Source: Gordius sp. MW1 (lineage: Eukaryota; Nematomorpha; Gordioida; Gordea; Gordiidae). From it: DNA of 64,000 bases. A program made the translations under genes and the position numbers. The stretch covers positions 30,628,001 through 30,692,000 of the forward strand of contig OZ038526.1 of NCBI GenBank assembly GCA_964036665.1. Direction: 5' to 3'. Every line of letters begins with the position of its first letter. The first letter of the stretch is position 1. The notes beneath the pieces were generated by a model, which had not been told where the DNA came from, ran no database searches, and was given only the letters and a program-made list of their open reading frames with translations. Positions 11,513-22,187 of the stretch are shown piece after piece.

Positions 11513-12440
11513 TTAAGAGTATAACATTAGCTGCTCACGATGTCGTGTTTCAACTTTATTAGTATGCAGCACGCGCACCTTATAAATTTTGGAAGTAACC
11601 ACTTCCACTACGCGCGATATCAACCATTTAGGCGCACCGGTGTAATTTCTACACCACACCAGTTGATCTACATTGTATTTTGGAATAGCATTATTGCTTA
11701 CTACCGGGCTCCGCTCGTAAATCAAATCAACGGGACACCTTAGTTTTCGACCTAAAAATTCCATTCCTACTGGAGGCCGTTCCAAACCACGAGGTGCTGC
11801 ATTAAAATATAATTTAGTTAACCAAACACCATCGCTTTCTGATTTGGCAAGTCTTAACCACTTCTTTACTATTCCCACATACCGTTCCACCTGACCATTG
11901 GAACTCGGATGATATGGCGGTGTTAACACGTGCTTAATTTTCCACGTCTGACAAAAAGTCTTAAATTCAACGCTCACAAACGCTTTGCCGTTGTCCGTGA
12001 CCAGCATACTAGGAAAACCATAAGAGCCGATCAGGCTCTTTAAAAAACTTATGGTAACTCTAGCAGTCGTGTTAGTAATTTTCTGAAATTCCGTCCAACC
12101 GGAATATGCATCGACTACGATTATATAGTTTTTCTTTTCCCATTCAAAAAAATCGATGTGTACCCTTTCCCAAGGTATACTAGGTCGGGGCCATCTCGCA
12201 GCTTTATTTCTACGAGGCATTGGGGCATTAGACTTGCATAAATCACATCGTCTAATTCGCTCTTCAATGTTTTTCGATATTCCAGGCCACCAGACATACT
12301 GCCTGGCGAAAGCCTTCATTTTAACCGTACCAAAATGTCCCTTATGTAACATTTCTAAAATTGCCGGTCTAAGTACATCGGGTATAACTACCTTATCGGC
12401 TCTTTTTAAACAACCGTCTTCGATATACAGCTCTCCTCTC
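11513..12440 (-). pseudogene. Gypsy integrase
   Basis: This is the integrase that joins retrotransposon cDNA to the host chromosome. Visible parts are the zinc module (HKGHFG, YVWWPG, CDLC), and the core with HIDFFEW, VTDNGKAF and SSNGQVERY, which supply D, D and E. The tail ends HREQLMLYS. The domain itself is open from about 12440 to 11513. It is out of frame with the RNase H part because of a small indel near 12430, so it could not be made from the same polyprotein without a frame change. Confidence 0.88.
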
Positions 12441-13068
12441 CAATTAATATCTTCTTGACCACACTAATATCCCTATCAGTGTTGCAAGCAGCGGAGATGT
12501 CCTCCATATCTACGATTTTTAAGGCATTTATTACGTGACCGCCAACTATTTCGCATGCCAATGGAGACTCTTCCGAGCTAATATTTTCCGGACCTAACCT
12601 AGACAAAACATCGGCCAATCCGTTATCCTCTCCCTTACGATATATCAACGTTAGTGTAAAATTACCTAACACTAATAACCATCGCTTCAATCTGGGGGAC
12701 ATCAACATTTCGTTGTTATCTTTCCGAAATAAGCCTATCAATGGTTTATGGTCTGTATAAACGATGAATCTTTTACCTATTAAAAATTCCCTACACCGTT
12801 TCAGTCCATACACCATAGCCAAAGCTTCTTTCTCTATAACAGAGTAGTTAAGTTCGGTCTTACTTAATTTTTTGGCGAAATACATTACCGGATGTTCAAC
12901 TTTATCCTCAAGCTCACATAATGCACCTCCCACACCATTATTTGATGCATCTACTACCAAAACATGCTCTTTTGAAGCGTCAAAGCAAACTAATACAGGT
13001 TTCTCTAATAAAGTTTCGCGCAACTTGTCAAAACAGTCGTTCTCAAATTGCGTCCATTTAAATTGCAC
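12406..13068 (-). pseudogene. Gypsy RNase H segment
   Basis: RNase H degrades the RNA strand during reverse transcription. The ORF shows VVDASNNGVGG, VIEKEALAMVYGLKRCREFL, YTDHKPL and the closing GLADVLSRL, all typical of Ty3/gypsy. It is separated from RT by a frame change near 13120 and from integrase by one near 12430. Confidence 0.88.
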
Positions 13069-13088
13069 ATTATCTTTAATTAATTCAT

Positions 13089-14432
13089 TTAAAGGACCTG
13101 ACCACCGAGTGAAATTAGGAATGAACCGATTATAATAAGTTTACTCGGCGCTTTCAACTGCTGTAAATCTTTAATTTTACTTAATACAGGACGAATCGTA
13201 CCTTTACCTAATACGTGCCCCAAATACGTAATCTCTTGCACACAAAAAACACATTTTTTTGCTGATAATCGTAGACCTTTATTTTTTATTAAGTTTAAAA
13301 CCATGTCTAGACGTTGGTCATGCTCGTTTTTATTAGATCCAGTAACCAAGATATCGTCTAAATAATAAATTACACCCTCCATGTTAGCAAACAAGGAAGC
13401 CATGGTTCTTTGAAAAATCGGCGCTGACACACTAAGACCGAAAGGTAATCTTTTGAAAGCAAACAACCCTTGGTTAGTGTTAATAGTTAAAACTAACGCC
13501 GTCTTGCAATCAACCTTTAACTGTAAATAGGCGTTTGCAAGGTCGATCTTAGAAAAATAATTTGCACCACGTAAATTAGATAAAATACATTCTAATCTGG
13601 GTAATGGGTATTTGACGTCGACCACATATTTATTGACCGTTATTCTATAATCCGCGCAGACCCTAATTGACCCATCTGCCTTTTTTACTGGAACGAGAGG
13701 GGTAGCCCACTCGGAAAATTCAACGGGTTCTATTACACCGTCGGCTAGCCATTTATCCAAAACCTGTTGTACCTGTTCACACCACAAAAATGGAACACGT
13801 CTCGCTGGGCAAAACCTAGGTTGAGCATTCTCTTTAAGTCTAATGGAAAAAATACCTTCCTTTAAGCAACCTAGCTTATCTTCAAATAATGGTGCATATT
13901 TCTCCTGAATTAGATCTCCTGACCCCTTTTGTATACTAAGAATATTAAATTTAGCACCCCAAGCCCTACCAGGATTTACAGAGGGACTTTTACACCTAGC
14001 CGTCAACAACGAACTCTCTCCTTTGGAGTTCCATCTCATAGCCAGACGACCCCTAACCAAAAATGGGCAATTAACACGGGGGTAGATTATATTTCCTACC
14101 TTCCTAATTACAGGTTTATCGCAAAGCCTATCACACACACCCCACCAATTATTTAACGGACCCAATTTGCATATCCAAGACCATCCTAAAATACTTTCCA
14201 CCCTTTCCTTCACAAGATATAACTTTAAACGCAATATTTCTTCACCTGCGCGAACCCAGACCCAAGTACAACTAGATAATTGAATACAATCACCATTAAC
14301 TTGTTTTGCCAAAACATCGGCTTTCGACAAACTGTGAGACGGCCATAACTTTTTAAATTCTGACTCAGCCATCAAAGTAATAGACGAACCGGTATCTAGC
14401 AAAAATTCTACATCAATACCATTTATTACCAA
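13089..14432 (-). pseudogene. Gypsy protease and reverse transcriptase
   Basis: This open segment of 447 residues begins with the protease (LLDTGSSITLMAE, active-site DTG). It continues into reverse transcriptase with VCADYRITVNKY, FSKIDLANAYLQL, LPFGLSVSAPIFQR, the YLDD catalytic box and LGHVLGKG. At the C-terminal end the conserved stretch between APSKL and YYNRF is missing about ten codons and the frame changes. The expected link to RNase H is therefore broken. The catalytic aspartates are intact. Confidence 0.9.
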
Positions 14433-14585
14433 TGTTACACGCGGCGTAATAGGTGCATTAAAAATATTGAAAAAATGCGAACGCGCGTTAAAATTCTTAT
14501 AATTATTAACAAAATTTGACGGTAAAAGAATAGAAGAACAATTTTTTACATTTTTAAACTGTTTATTATAATTACAACTTACTAG

Positions 14586-14990
14586 TCAATCGCTGACATT
14601 TCTCTGATCCAATCTACCCTTTTTATTACAATTACCTGTGCACCCGCACCAACACCTAACATATGACGGACCTACCTCGGGTTCATACTCTCGCCTATCG
14701 TTAACATAATTATTACGCCTATCGTTAACATAATTATCATCTCTAGTCCTCTTACTATATCTCAACCAATTACCATTAAAATTATTGCCATAATTTAAAT
14801 TTCTGTTAAAACTATTGATGCGACCCGTCCTATTCCTCTTACAATTTTTCATTAAATGTCCAGGTTTTTTACAAATAAAACAAACTCCTGTTGACAATCT
14901 ATATAATCTCTCAACTTTTTTTACTTTATAATAAATTATCAGACACATTAATATTAAAAGAAATGTTAAAATAACATATTTATCTAACAA
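14586..14990 (-). CDS. gag: Gypsy nucleocapsid ORF without capsid
   Basis: A 134-residue frame that contains one CCHC zinc knuckle (CFICKKPGHLMKNC, residues about 37-50). After it come a basic, Asn-rich stretch with a repeated NDRRNNYVNDRR motif and a Cys-rich end. The first 22 residues are hydrophobic and may be a by-product of AT-rich DNA. There are only about 225 bases between the ATG and the primer site, so there is no room for a capsid. Gag in this copy is reduced to its nucleic-acid-binding end. Confidence 0.7.
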   Translation of the reverse strand: MLDKYVILTFLLILMCLIIYYKVKKVERLYRLSTGVCFICKKPGHLMKNCKRNRTGRINSFNRNLNYGNNFNGNWLRYSKRTRDDNYVNDRRNNYVNDRREYEPEVGPSYVRCWCGCTGNCNKKGRLDQRNVSD

Positions 14991-15215
14991 AAAATTATTA
15001 TACAGATTAAAAATTATAGTTTTTAGTTGTAAACATTATAATTTTATCAAATTAGATATATAAAATAATTAACTTAATTAAAAATATTTTTACTTCTCTA
15101 AAGGTTAACAAAAATATTACTATTATGATTAATACTAATAAAGCAAAATACATTAATTAATTAATTAATTAATTTTTTTTTTTTTTTTACCTGAAATGTA
15201 GTATATATAATTTTT

Positions 15216-15227
15216 CTTCTGACACCA
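15216..15227 (-). other. Primer-binding site, tRNA-Leu type
   Basis: On the minus strand, two bases after the 5' LTR, TGGTGTCAGAAG is complementary to the CCA end of a tRNA-Leu of the kind ending CTTCTGACA-CCA. The match is 12 bases and then stops. Confidence 0.75.
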
Positions 15228-15229
15228 AA

Positions 15230-15538
15230 TAACGAGAATCGAGGGCGTTAATGTTCTCTTCTATATTTATTTCTTCAAAGCAATAATGTCATAATTTCAA
15301 TATCTTTCAACAACAATTTTATAATGAATCTACATATCGACTCTTCAGAACCCAATAATAATAATATCCTTACAATCATGATATTGCGATTTTAACATTG
15401 ACATTTATATATATTATGAATCATAAAAATCGTATGTATAAAGGGGGGGGGGAATCTTGCAGCAGGCGTCCGTAAATTATAAAGTTTTGTACGACGCAAA
15501 GGGGAAGGGGGAATCTTTCGACAAGCTCATTCATGACA
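15230..15538 (-). repeat. 5' LTR of the young gypsy element
   Basis: Partner of 10539-10847; it starts TGTCATG on the minus strand. It is followed on the plus strand by the target duplication AAGTA. Confidence 0.92.
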
Positions 15539-15999
15539 AAGTATTATATATATTTTCATGTTTTAGGTCAAGATAAAAATTGTAATTCTGCTGGAGTGGG
15601 GAAAACTGTCTCTTCTTTTTCTTATGATATAAATGCTGGTAATTAAAATTATGCAAGCTGTTTTTTATTTTATTAATATGTATTGATAAAGATGAGTGTA
15701 TTGGCAGCTCTACTAATTGCTCAGTCTCTGAAAGTGAAAAACATGGGCAAAATTAAAAACTTAAGCCATCATATAAATTTATGATTTCATGGACATCTAA
15801 ATACAAATGGCTAATTGATGAAGCCTTAGGTGGGGCTTTATGCTCTGTCTGTTCTCTTTACAACATACTCCTAAAAGAACACTTGCCCGTTAAAATATTA
15901 CATGTATTTATTTAATGATTATGCGTGTATGTATCTATATATCACCAATAAAAATCAGTAAATATTATACAAAATGGTTTAGCAATTAAAAAAATTTTT

Positions 16000-16050
16000 A
16001 CCCCCCCCCTAGAAGTTGAAAATACCCCCCCCCCCCCCGGAGCATTTTTT
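16000..16050. repeat. C-runs next to a short conserved motif
   Basis: Two C-runs (about 16001 and 16025) precede ATATTAGTCAGTCGTTCTA at about 16069. That word also occurs just before the integrase relic at about 8607. It may be an element edge, but I cannot define it. Confidence 0.3.
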
Positions 16051-16111
16051 TCTGAAAAAAACCCTGAATATTAGTCAGTCGTTCTATTTTTAATACTTGG
16101 TTCGCTAAAAA

Positions 16112-16300
16112 ATACGCCCTTCGGGCGTAACTGGGGGCTTCGCCCCCAGACCCCCTTGGGGGCTTCGCCCCCAAACCCCCTGCTGGGGGCTCCGCCCCCA
16201 GTCCCCCGTTGGGGGCTCTGCCCCCAAACCCCCGTTGGGGGCTACGCCCCCAAACCCCCATCTCCTGGGGGCTCCGCCCCCAGACCCCCGGAGAAGGGGG
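16112..16300. repeat. Tandem GC-rich hairpin cluster
   Basis: A perfect stem ACGCCC-TTC-GGGCGT (16114-16128) is followed by about six units of the form GGGGGCTNNGCCCCC, each separated by short A/C- or T-containing spacers. The middle base pair varies (TTC, TCC, TCT, TAC) while the arms stay constant. This stands out sharply from the AT-rich surroundings. Open frames here are by-products of the repeat. Confidence 0.85.
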
Positions 16301-16624
16301 AGAAGGGAAGAGGGGACGACTGATCTATTCTACGTATAAATGTAGCTTATTTGCTATGCAATTTATGGGCGAGAAAGGTGAGAAGGGGCTAGAATCCCTA
16401 TAGGGGGTAGGATAATTACTAGGGTTTCCCCCTTGGCTAAGACAGCTAACTATGTTATATATTTTCAACCTTATAAAAGTATATATATTATTTTACTGGG
16501 TTAATATATTTCATTTAATTAGATTGTGATTTCATAGAAACCCTAAAAAGAAAGTTAAAAAGAAAAAATATATACCTTAATGTATAAATAATAAATAATT
16601 ATAAATAAATGAGTTTAAATATTA

Positions 16625-16800
16625 TTTTTACTTTTAAATGTTTTGCCCCCCCCCAATCCAAAACCTGGCTTCGCCCATGTATAGAGATAATAAGCCTAAT
16701 ATCTATCGACCTTGAAGGTACAAATAAACATCGGCGTAGCCAGTGGGTGGCAAAGAGGGGCAGTTGCCCCCTTTAAATCCATAATTAATTTGAAATTTAT
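16625..16800. mobile_element. Fragments of the GGCGTAGCC MITE family
   Basis: TGGCTTCGCCCATG at about 16667 is a right end of the family. GGCGTAGCCAGTGGGTGG at about 16732, with GCAGTTGCCCCC after it, is a left end. Neither has a clean partner or a target duplication. Confidence 0.5.
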
Positions 16801-17764
16801 TAAAACTTTGGCTAAAATTTTTAGGAGAGAGCGTTGTGCTAAATAACAATTTTATTTGCATGACGTAAGCAGGATTAGAATTATAAGGGGCTCTACTGTT
16901 TCTCCCCTTTCCCCTCCCCTCTCTCCCCTTTATAATAAATTAATCGATAATGTGATGTGATGTGATGCACAGATGCGCGACGCCGTCAAGTGAATTTAAA
17001 AACTTACTTTTGTTTACTGTCATAGGCGTATCTAGGAAATATGATCAGAAAAAAGCTAATAAAAAATTTAGACCCTAAAATGTACTTGATGTCTTATGAG
17101 GTGTATGCCGCATAGCAAATTTGAAAATAAAATTTAAATATATGAAAATGGGTTAGATATTCAAAAATATGACTTTTAAATATAAGATGTAATAATAATT
17201 AGATTAATTAATAAGATATCTAAAAATAAAATAGTATAGATATTCAAAAATGGTATATTCAAAAATGATCTATTAGCTTTTTTTTGAGCCCCGAAGCCTA
17301 TTACAACATCTCGTTGTTGTATAATGCCTTTTTGAATTAGGTTTAGCTGAAATAGATGAACGATTAACTAAGAAAGATATAACAAATACTTAATCTTTCT
17401 TTTTATATGGAAATAGATTCTAGAATCTATTTATATTTAGCTTATATTATAACCCTGATCCTGCCTGATCTCTATGTTAATCTCGAGTGATTTATAATAA
17501 TTTGTAAATTACCCTGGCTACTACTTTTCTCCATTGAAAAGTTATTTTTTTAGGGAAGTAGTTATAAATGGAAGAATATTGTTGGAATTTCATATTAAAA
17601 TTTCGGAAATGGGATTAGAGCTATTTATCTAAAATTTAAATTTCGAGTAAAATTTATAAATTTTGAACATATAAAAATAGAAAAAGCAACGAAAAACGTA
17701 ATAAAATCAATTAAAAATTTAGAAACCCAGACAATATAATTAATAAAACTTAATAACAAACATA
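16801..17764. other. AT-rich stretch, nothing recognised
   Basis: Only loose sequence echoes (TATTCAAAAAT near 17160 and 17240) are visible. No gene or RNA was seen. Confidence 0.4.
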
Positions 17765-18725
17765 AAAAGTTACCTAAGGTCATTTTTTTCCATTGGTCAG
17801 CACCCAACGGACGGCCAAAAAGTCATAATAGAAATGGTAGTAACAGGAACAATCATAATAGTCAAAAAAACAAAAAAATAAACTTGGATTCACATTTTGG
17901 CCAATGGTCATTTTTTTCATTGGTCAGCAGCCAGTACACGTTAAAAGTGGATATAAATTTATAATAGTCAAAACAATAATGAAAAAAAATTTTCGAATCA
18001 CATTTTGGCCAATGGGCATTTTTTTTGATTGGTCAGTACCAACAGATGGTCTATAAATCAATGTTAGCGAAAAAAAGGAGAAAAAAAATTTTCGAATCAC
18101 ATTTTGGCCAATGGTCATTTTTTTACAGTGGTCAGTAGCCAACGGACGGCCAAAAAGTCATAATAGCATCGGTAGTAACAGGAACAATCATAAGAGTCAA
18201 AAAAAACGAAAAAAATAATTTCGTTTCACATTTTGGCCAATGGTCATTTTTTTCCATCGGACAGCACCCAACGGACGGCCAAAAAGTCATAATAGCAATG
18301 GTAGTAACAGGAACAATCATAATAGTCGAAAAAAAACGAAAAAATAAACTTGGATTCACATTTTGGCCAATGGTCATTTTTTTCCATTGGTCAGCACCCA
18401 ACGGACGGCCAAAAAGTCATAATAGCAATGGTAGTAACAGGAACAATCATAATAGTCGAAAAAAAACGAAAAAATAAACTTGGATTCACATTTTGGCCAA
18501 TGGTCATTTTTTTCATTGGTCAGCACCCAACGGACGGCCAAAAAGTCATAATAGCAATGGTAGTAACAGGAACAATCATAATAGTCGAAAAAAAAACGAA
18601 AAAATAAACTTAGATTCACATTTTGGCCAATGGTCATTTTTTTCCATCGGTCAGCACTCAACGGACGGCCAAAAAGTCATAATAACATTGGTAGTAACAG
18701 GAACAATCATAATAGTCAAAAAAAA
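17765..18725. repeat. Minisatellite, unit about 128 bp, about 8 copies
   Basis: Each unit contains ATTTTGGCCAATGGTCATTT, GGTCAGCACCCAACGGACGG, CCAAAAAGTCATAATAGC and GTAGTAACAGGAACAATC. Starts of the first word fall near 17893, 18003, 18101, 18229, 18359, 18489 and 18618, so the spacing settles at 128-130 bp in the middle of the array. The outer copies at the left are shorter and more diverged. Open frames on both strands simply translate the repeat. Confidence 0.9.
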
Positions 18726-18892
18726 ACCCGGGATTCGAACCCAAAAACTGGTTAAATTAACAAAAATTAAAAGTAAACAAAACAAGATACCGAATGCAAA
18801 CCGAATAAACAAGACAAGACACCGAATGCAAGACACCGAATAGGGGGACAAACAAAATGGAAAGTGATCCCATAAATTGCATAGCAATTAAT
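18726..18892 (-). mobile_element. SINE-like tail with tRNA B-box next to the minisatellite
   Basis: On the minus strand this begins TTAATTGCTATGCAATTTAT, the start shared with copies at 46971 and 51889, and ends with GGGTTCGAATCCC, a perfect tRNA B-box, followed by a T-run. No A-box was found, so it is not a tRNA gene. Repeated CACCGAATGCA words lie in the middle. The element runs directly into the minisatellite. Confidence 0.5.
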
Positions 18893-19213
18893 AAAGTATG
18901 ATTTGCGTGGTAGATGACGTTATTCTTTTGATAAGTGAATTCATTCCCTCCTCCCAGTCTTCTTCTTATTCCTTCACAATCTTTATAGCATAATACTTAC
19001 TAACCATCAAATATTCGGGAAAGATAAAATATTTAGTTATTCAGACATTATTTAATAAACATATGCATTTCTGAAGATCATTCAGCGTGATACATAAGTA
19101 ATTTATATTTGGGTTGTTGCCCATTTGAAATAGAATTAACATTAAGAGGCCTGAATTTACTATATTTTTTAAATTAATGCTGGTTTTAATATGTAGAGAG
19201 CTTAATATATATG

Positions 19214-19343
19214 CATGAGCGTAGCCAGAGGGAAGCAGAGAGAGGCGAATGCCCCCTTTAAATCCAAAAATTCTTTGAAATTAATTAAAATTTCAAAAGT
19301 TATCATATTCCTTCCTCTAAATCCCAATGCTGGCTACACCCAT
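19214..19343. mobile_element. P-type MITE copy, decayed
   Basis: It opens CATGAGCGTAGCCAG and closes CTGGCTACACCCAT, and has the family's AATGCCCCCTTTAAATCC interior. No convincing 8-bp duplication remains. Confidence 0.6.
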
Positions 19344-20057
19344 TTATATATAAAAGGTTAATTAAAAGAAAATTAGTTTGATCTAATATCTTTTTTACGG
19401 TTCCCAAAAGTGTTAATAGCCGCCTAGGAAATAATTATACTTTCACATACCCACACAGGCCAAAACTTTGAAATAGCCCACAGAATCAAGTTATAGAAGA
19501 TAATTAATTTGAAAAAGATACCTCCTTGTTTTATTGACAAAATATTTCTGTCTATTCTCCAAGTCTTAAGGGAAAGGCTGGGAATATGTGAAGAAAAAGT
19601 AGTGTTACAAATATAGCCCGAGTAATGGAGTAATGTGCAATACTACTTAGCCCTTAATTACGCGATCAGCCTATGACTAAAAAAATTTGTTGAAGCATTA
19701 TTTTAAAGATAAAAAATGCCTATTAAGATTATTATTTATAAGAAAGGCATCTTTTGAAGGTAAAACGTCATAGACTTAAAAACAAGTCTCATCTAAATGA
19801 AAAATATTTTTTAGTTTACACACATTATTTCATAAAATAAGGGCTTTTAACGTAAATTTCTTAGAAAATTGAAAGGACGATTTATTTAAAGTAGGGTTTT
19901 CATGCCATAGAACTGTTATTTATTTGACTTTTAACAAATTTCGTGTTGTTTATTACTAGGAATATCTCATATCAAATCATAGTCGATAAATATAAAAAAC
20001 CATTATAGACAAAGCTTTTCATACCAATCCACCCAAAGCTAATTAGAAATTCTTAGA

Positions 20058-20218
20058 TATAATTCATATGCAAATTTATATAAATATATAGTCTTAAGAC
20101 TCAAAATAATGATTAGACGAACAAATTCATAATGAATGACCAATTGTTTTATAAAAGATGCATCATCAAAATTAAAGGTGCTATTATTGTTTGACGTTAA
20201 AGGTTTTCATTTTTTGCC
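20058..20218 (+). repeat. MITE-free paralogue of the window's left end
   Basis: This stretch aligns with 15-171 plus 417-456. The two parts are joined here at GGTGCTATTATTG, exactly where the MITE and one copy of its CTATTATA duplication lie in the other locus. Confidence 0.8.
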
Positions 20219-20858
20219 GGGCAGAGTTGTAGAATTCATTTGAGGATGAAACGACATATCCTATATAGTAAAAATGTACAAAAAATATGAAAAATGTAAT
20301 TACAAATATTTGGCAAATTAATGAATATAAAAATAAAAAACTCACACCCTATACCAAGTTAGGCTTAAATTGATATTTGTGCTCAAAATAATAACGTTAC
20401 AATAGCGGAAATTCCTATTTTATTATGATTCTATAATTGACAATAAAATCTTATAATTTATACAGGTTAAACCCACGTCAAAGCATGACCCAGCTCGGGC
20501 ATACTGCCCAGAGGTCAGATTTGTTTACATATTTCTGTTCGAACCTGGCCCGGTCCAATTTTAAAACTAACCAACAGATCCCGATTCGCCCTAAACATTC
20601 CAAGTGTCCGTCCGGCCATGCCTGGATCAATATTTTCCAAAATTTTAAATCTAATTCACGATTTGTTTTTGAATTAGAACGACAATTCATAAATAAGACG
20701 CAATTAAATAAAAAATGACAAATCAACATGCTATATAAAAATATCTCATAGAACGCGAACCTAGTTAGGGTGCCACCCGCCTGAAAATCTCATTTACCAA
20801 TGTTGCCCGTCCCATAGGCTAGAATTTTTGGTCAATACAAACCTCTATCTTAATTTAC

Positions 20859-21035
20859 CGTGATATCCATGGTGTATCGCGGGTTCGGGACTTTAAGCGG
20901 CTCTCGCTTCGGCATATCGTTAGGTGGTTGAATTTGTTGTAAAACTTTACGCTGTATCTCCGGCTCCACCGCGGGGGGTCGAATGCATTGAGGAATTAAT
21001 GGTTCTAGTTGTACATTAAAAAATCTAACAGAAAT
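20859..21035 (-). CDS. Unassigned coding exon on minus strand
   Basis: A 59-codon open segment lies between an acceptor (TTTCGTAG at 21036) and a donor (ACG|GTAAAT at 20858). It contains NVQLEPLIPQCIRPPAVEPE, KREPLKVPNPRYTMDIT and normal amino-acid composition, unlike nearby noncoding frames. An alternative acceptor would start it at 21024. It may belong to the gene at 22188-26910, but the phase of that gene's last visible exon (1) does not fit directly. I do not recognise the protein. Confidence 0.5.
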
Positions 21036-21084
21036 CTACGAAATATCAGATTATGTATTATTTATAGACCCAATCGTGCAGGAA

Positions 21085-21660
21085 AGCGATTGGGTATTCC
21101 ATGCATTTATGGCTCACTTGATTAACGAAAATTGGCTAAGGTGGTATGGTCATGTAGACGCTAATGTCCTACTTTATTATTAAAAATGCGAATGAATGAA
21201 TATATTTAGATGTGTATGCGTCTTTATATACACTTTTGTACAGATAAAATAAGTATTTATATGAATAATATCTGTAACAGGTTTTTAAATAACTAAACTT
21301 CAATGTCTATTGTATATTTAAACTGTATAATGAGGGGTGTGAGTGAATAAAGCGGTACCATATATTCGTAACAAGGTATATGTATAAAGTGGTACCATAG
21401 TCATATACTAAGCTAAGAAGGGACTTAAGATTTAAATCGAAAAGAATTGGGCATGGAGGTGCCCGGGGAAAAGAGGAAGAGGACGCCCTCGTGTTACGTG
21501 GAAAGGGCAAGTGGACTTAGTAATGAAAACTAAGAAATAAATCAGGACATGGCCCCCTTACGCCATCCAGATGAAAGAAACTTATCACAAACCTCAAGAC
21601 TGTTGGATCAAATATATGATAAAAAATGGGATGCACCGATAATTTCTCAGCTATAGGACC
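21085..21660 (+). pseudogene. Non-LTR retrotransposon C-terminal fragment
   Basis: Broken frames give WLRWYGHV (about 21134-21157) and, after an interruption at about 21180-21400, MEVPG followed in another frame by RGRGRPRVTWKGQVD (about 21470-21515). Near 21610 they give LLDQIYDKKWDAP. This LRWxGHV...RRGRPxxxW order is the usual end of reverse transcriptases from Jockey/CR1/RTE-like elements. A sister fragment lies at 58945-59195. Confidence 0.6.
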
Positions 21661-22187
21661 TATAATGCAACGCAAAGTGGTTTATAAAATCTGCAATCAA
21701 AAACTTTTAAATATGGAAGGCAGTTCAAAAAAATTGGTCTTTACGCAAAATCAGGAGATCAACGGTTAAGTCTTTTTCAAATTGTTTAGTCCGTATCTAA
21801 GTCAAAATGCAATATATAGCATTTTGGATAATCAATTCTTGTTATTTATTTGGTAAAATGGCCTCATTTTTAAGACAAACTACAAAGTATCACACAAAAC
21901 ATTTTATTAACAGATTCATGAAAAATAATATTAAATTTATTATGATAGATCTATATATTAGTCTTTAGCCAACTTAGTTGTTTTGACCATATGACAATCC
22001 CACCATAATAATGTCCATAAATAAAATTAAAATCGTTTAAAATAACTTGTACATTTCAAAAATCACCTCTATTTCTTGTCAATAAGGTAATTTTGTTTAG
22101 TAAAAGATATTGAATTAAGGAATTATAATTGTTTCTAAATTATTAAAATTGGTTACCAAAAGTTGGCAATAATTATGGGATTTTATC

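Larger units (their letters stand above)
10539..15538 (-). mobile_element. Young Ty3/gypsy LTR retrotransposon, capsid-less
   Basis: A complete LTR-to-LTR insertion of 5.0 kb on the minus strand. The two 309-bp LTRs differ by a single base that I can see, and the element is flanked by AAGTA (10534-10538 and 15539-15543). A tRNA-Leu-type primer site, a purine tract, a nucleocapsid ORF, protease, RT, RNase H and integrase are all in the expected order, with a further ORF after integrase. Despite the fresh LTRs, pol has at least two frame breaks and no gag capsid region is present. It probably moved using proteins from a relative. Confidence 0.92.
10199..15905 (+). pseudogene. TTF-type zinc-finger transposase-like gene, split by an LTR element
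   Basis: The exon fragments fit GT-AG splicing. They are 10199-10268 (ATG after an AG acceptor, opening MSGKYKSTLLHYFSIK), from 10350 in the same frame, 15567-15638 (phase 1 to 1), and 15692 onwards. After a TAA at 15754 the last exon reads KPSYKFMISWTSKYKWLIDE and then GGALCSVC. The K-F-W-YKWL-GG-CxxC spacing is that of the TTF-type zinc finger found at the start of hAT-type transposases and ZMYM1-like proteins. The young gypsy element at 10539-15538 sits between exons 2 and 3. The gene is inactive by its in-frame stops; a host-derived or transposon origin cannot be told apart here. Confidence 0.55.

Noticed and set aside
15998-16403. Gly/Pro-rich frames over the hairpin cluster
   Set aside because: The composition is a direct result of the GGGGGCT..GCCCCC repeat.
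18726-18745. Possible tRNA gene (GGGTTCGAATCCC on the minus strand)
   Set aside because: Only the B-box is present. There is no A-box or cloverleaf.
18350-18843. Overlapping 85-116 codon frames on both strands
   Set aside because: They are translations of the 128-bp minisatellite, repeating the same peptide, with no other coding sign.
20437-20729. Frames on both strands around 20437-20729
   Set aside because: Neither has exon borders or a recognisable family. Their opposition suggests chance.
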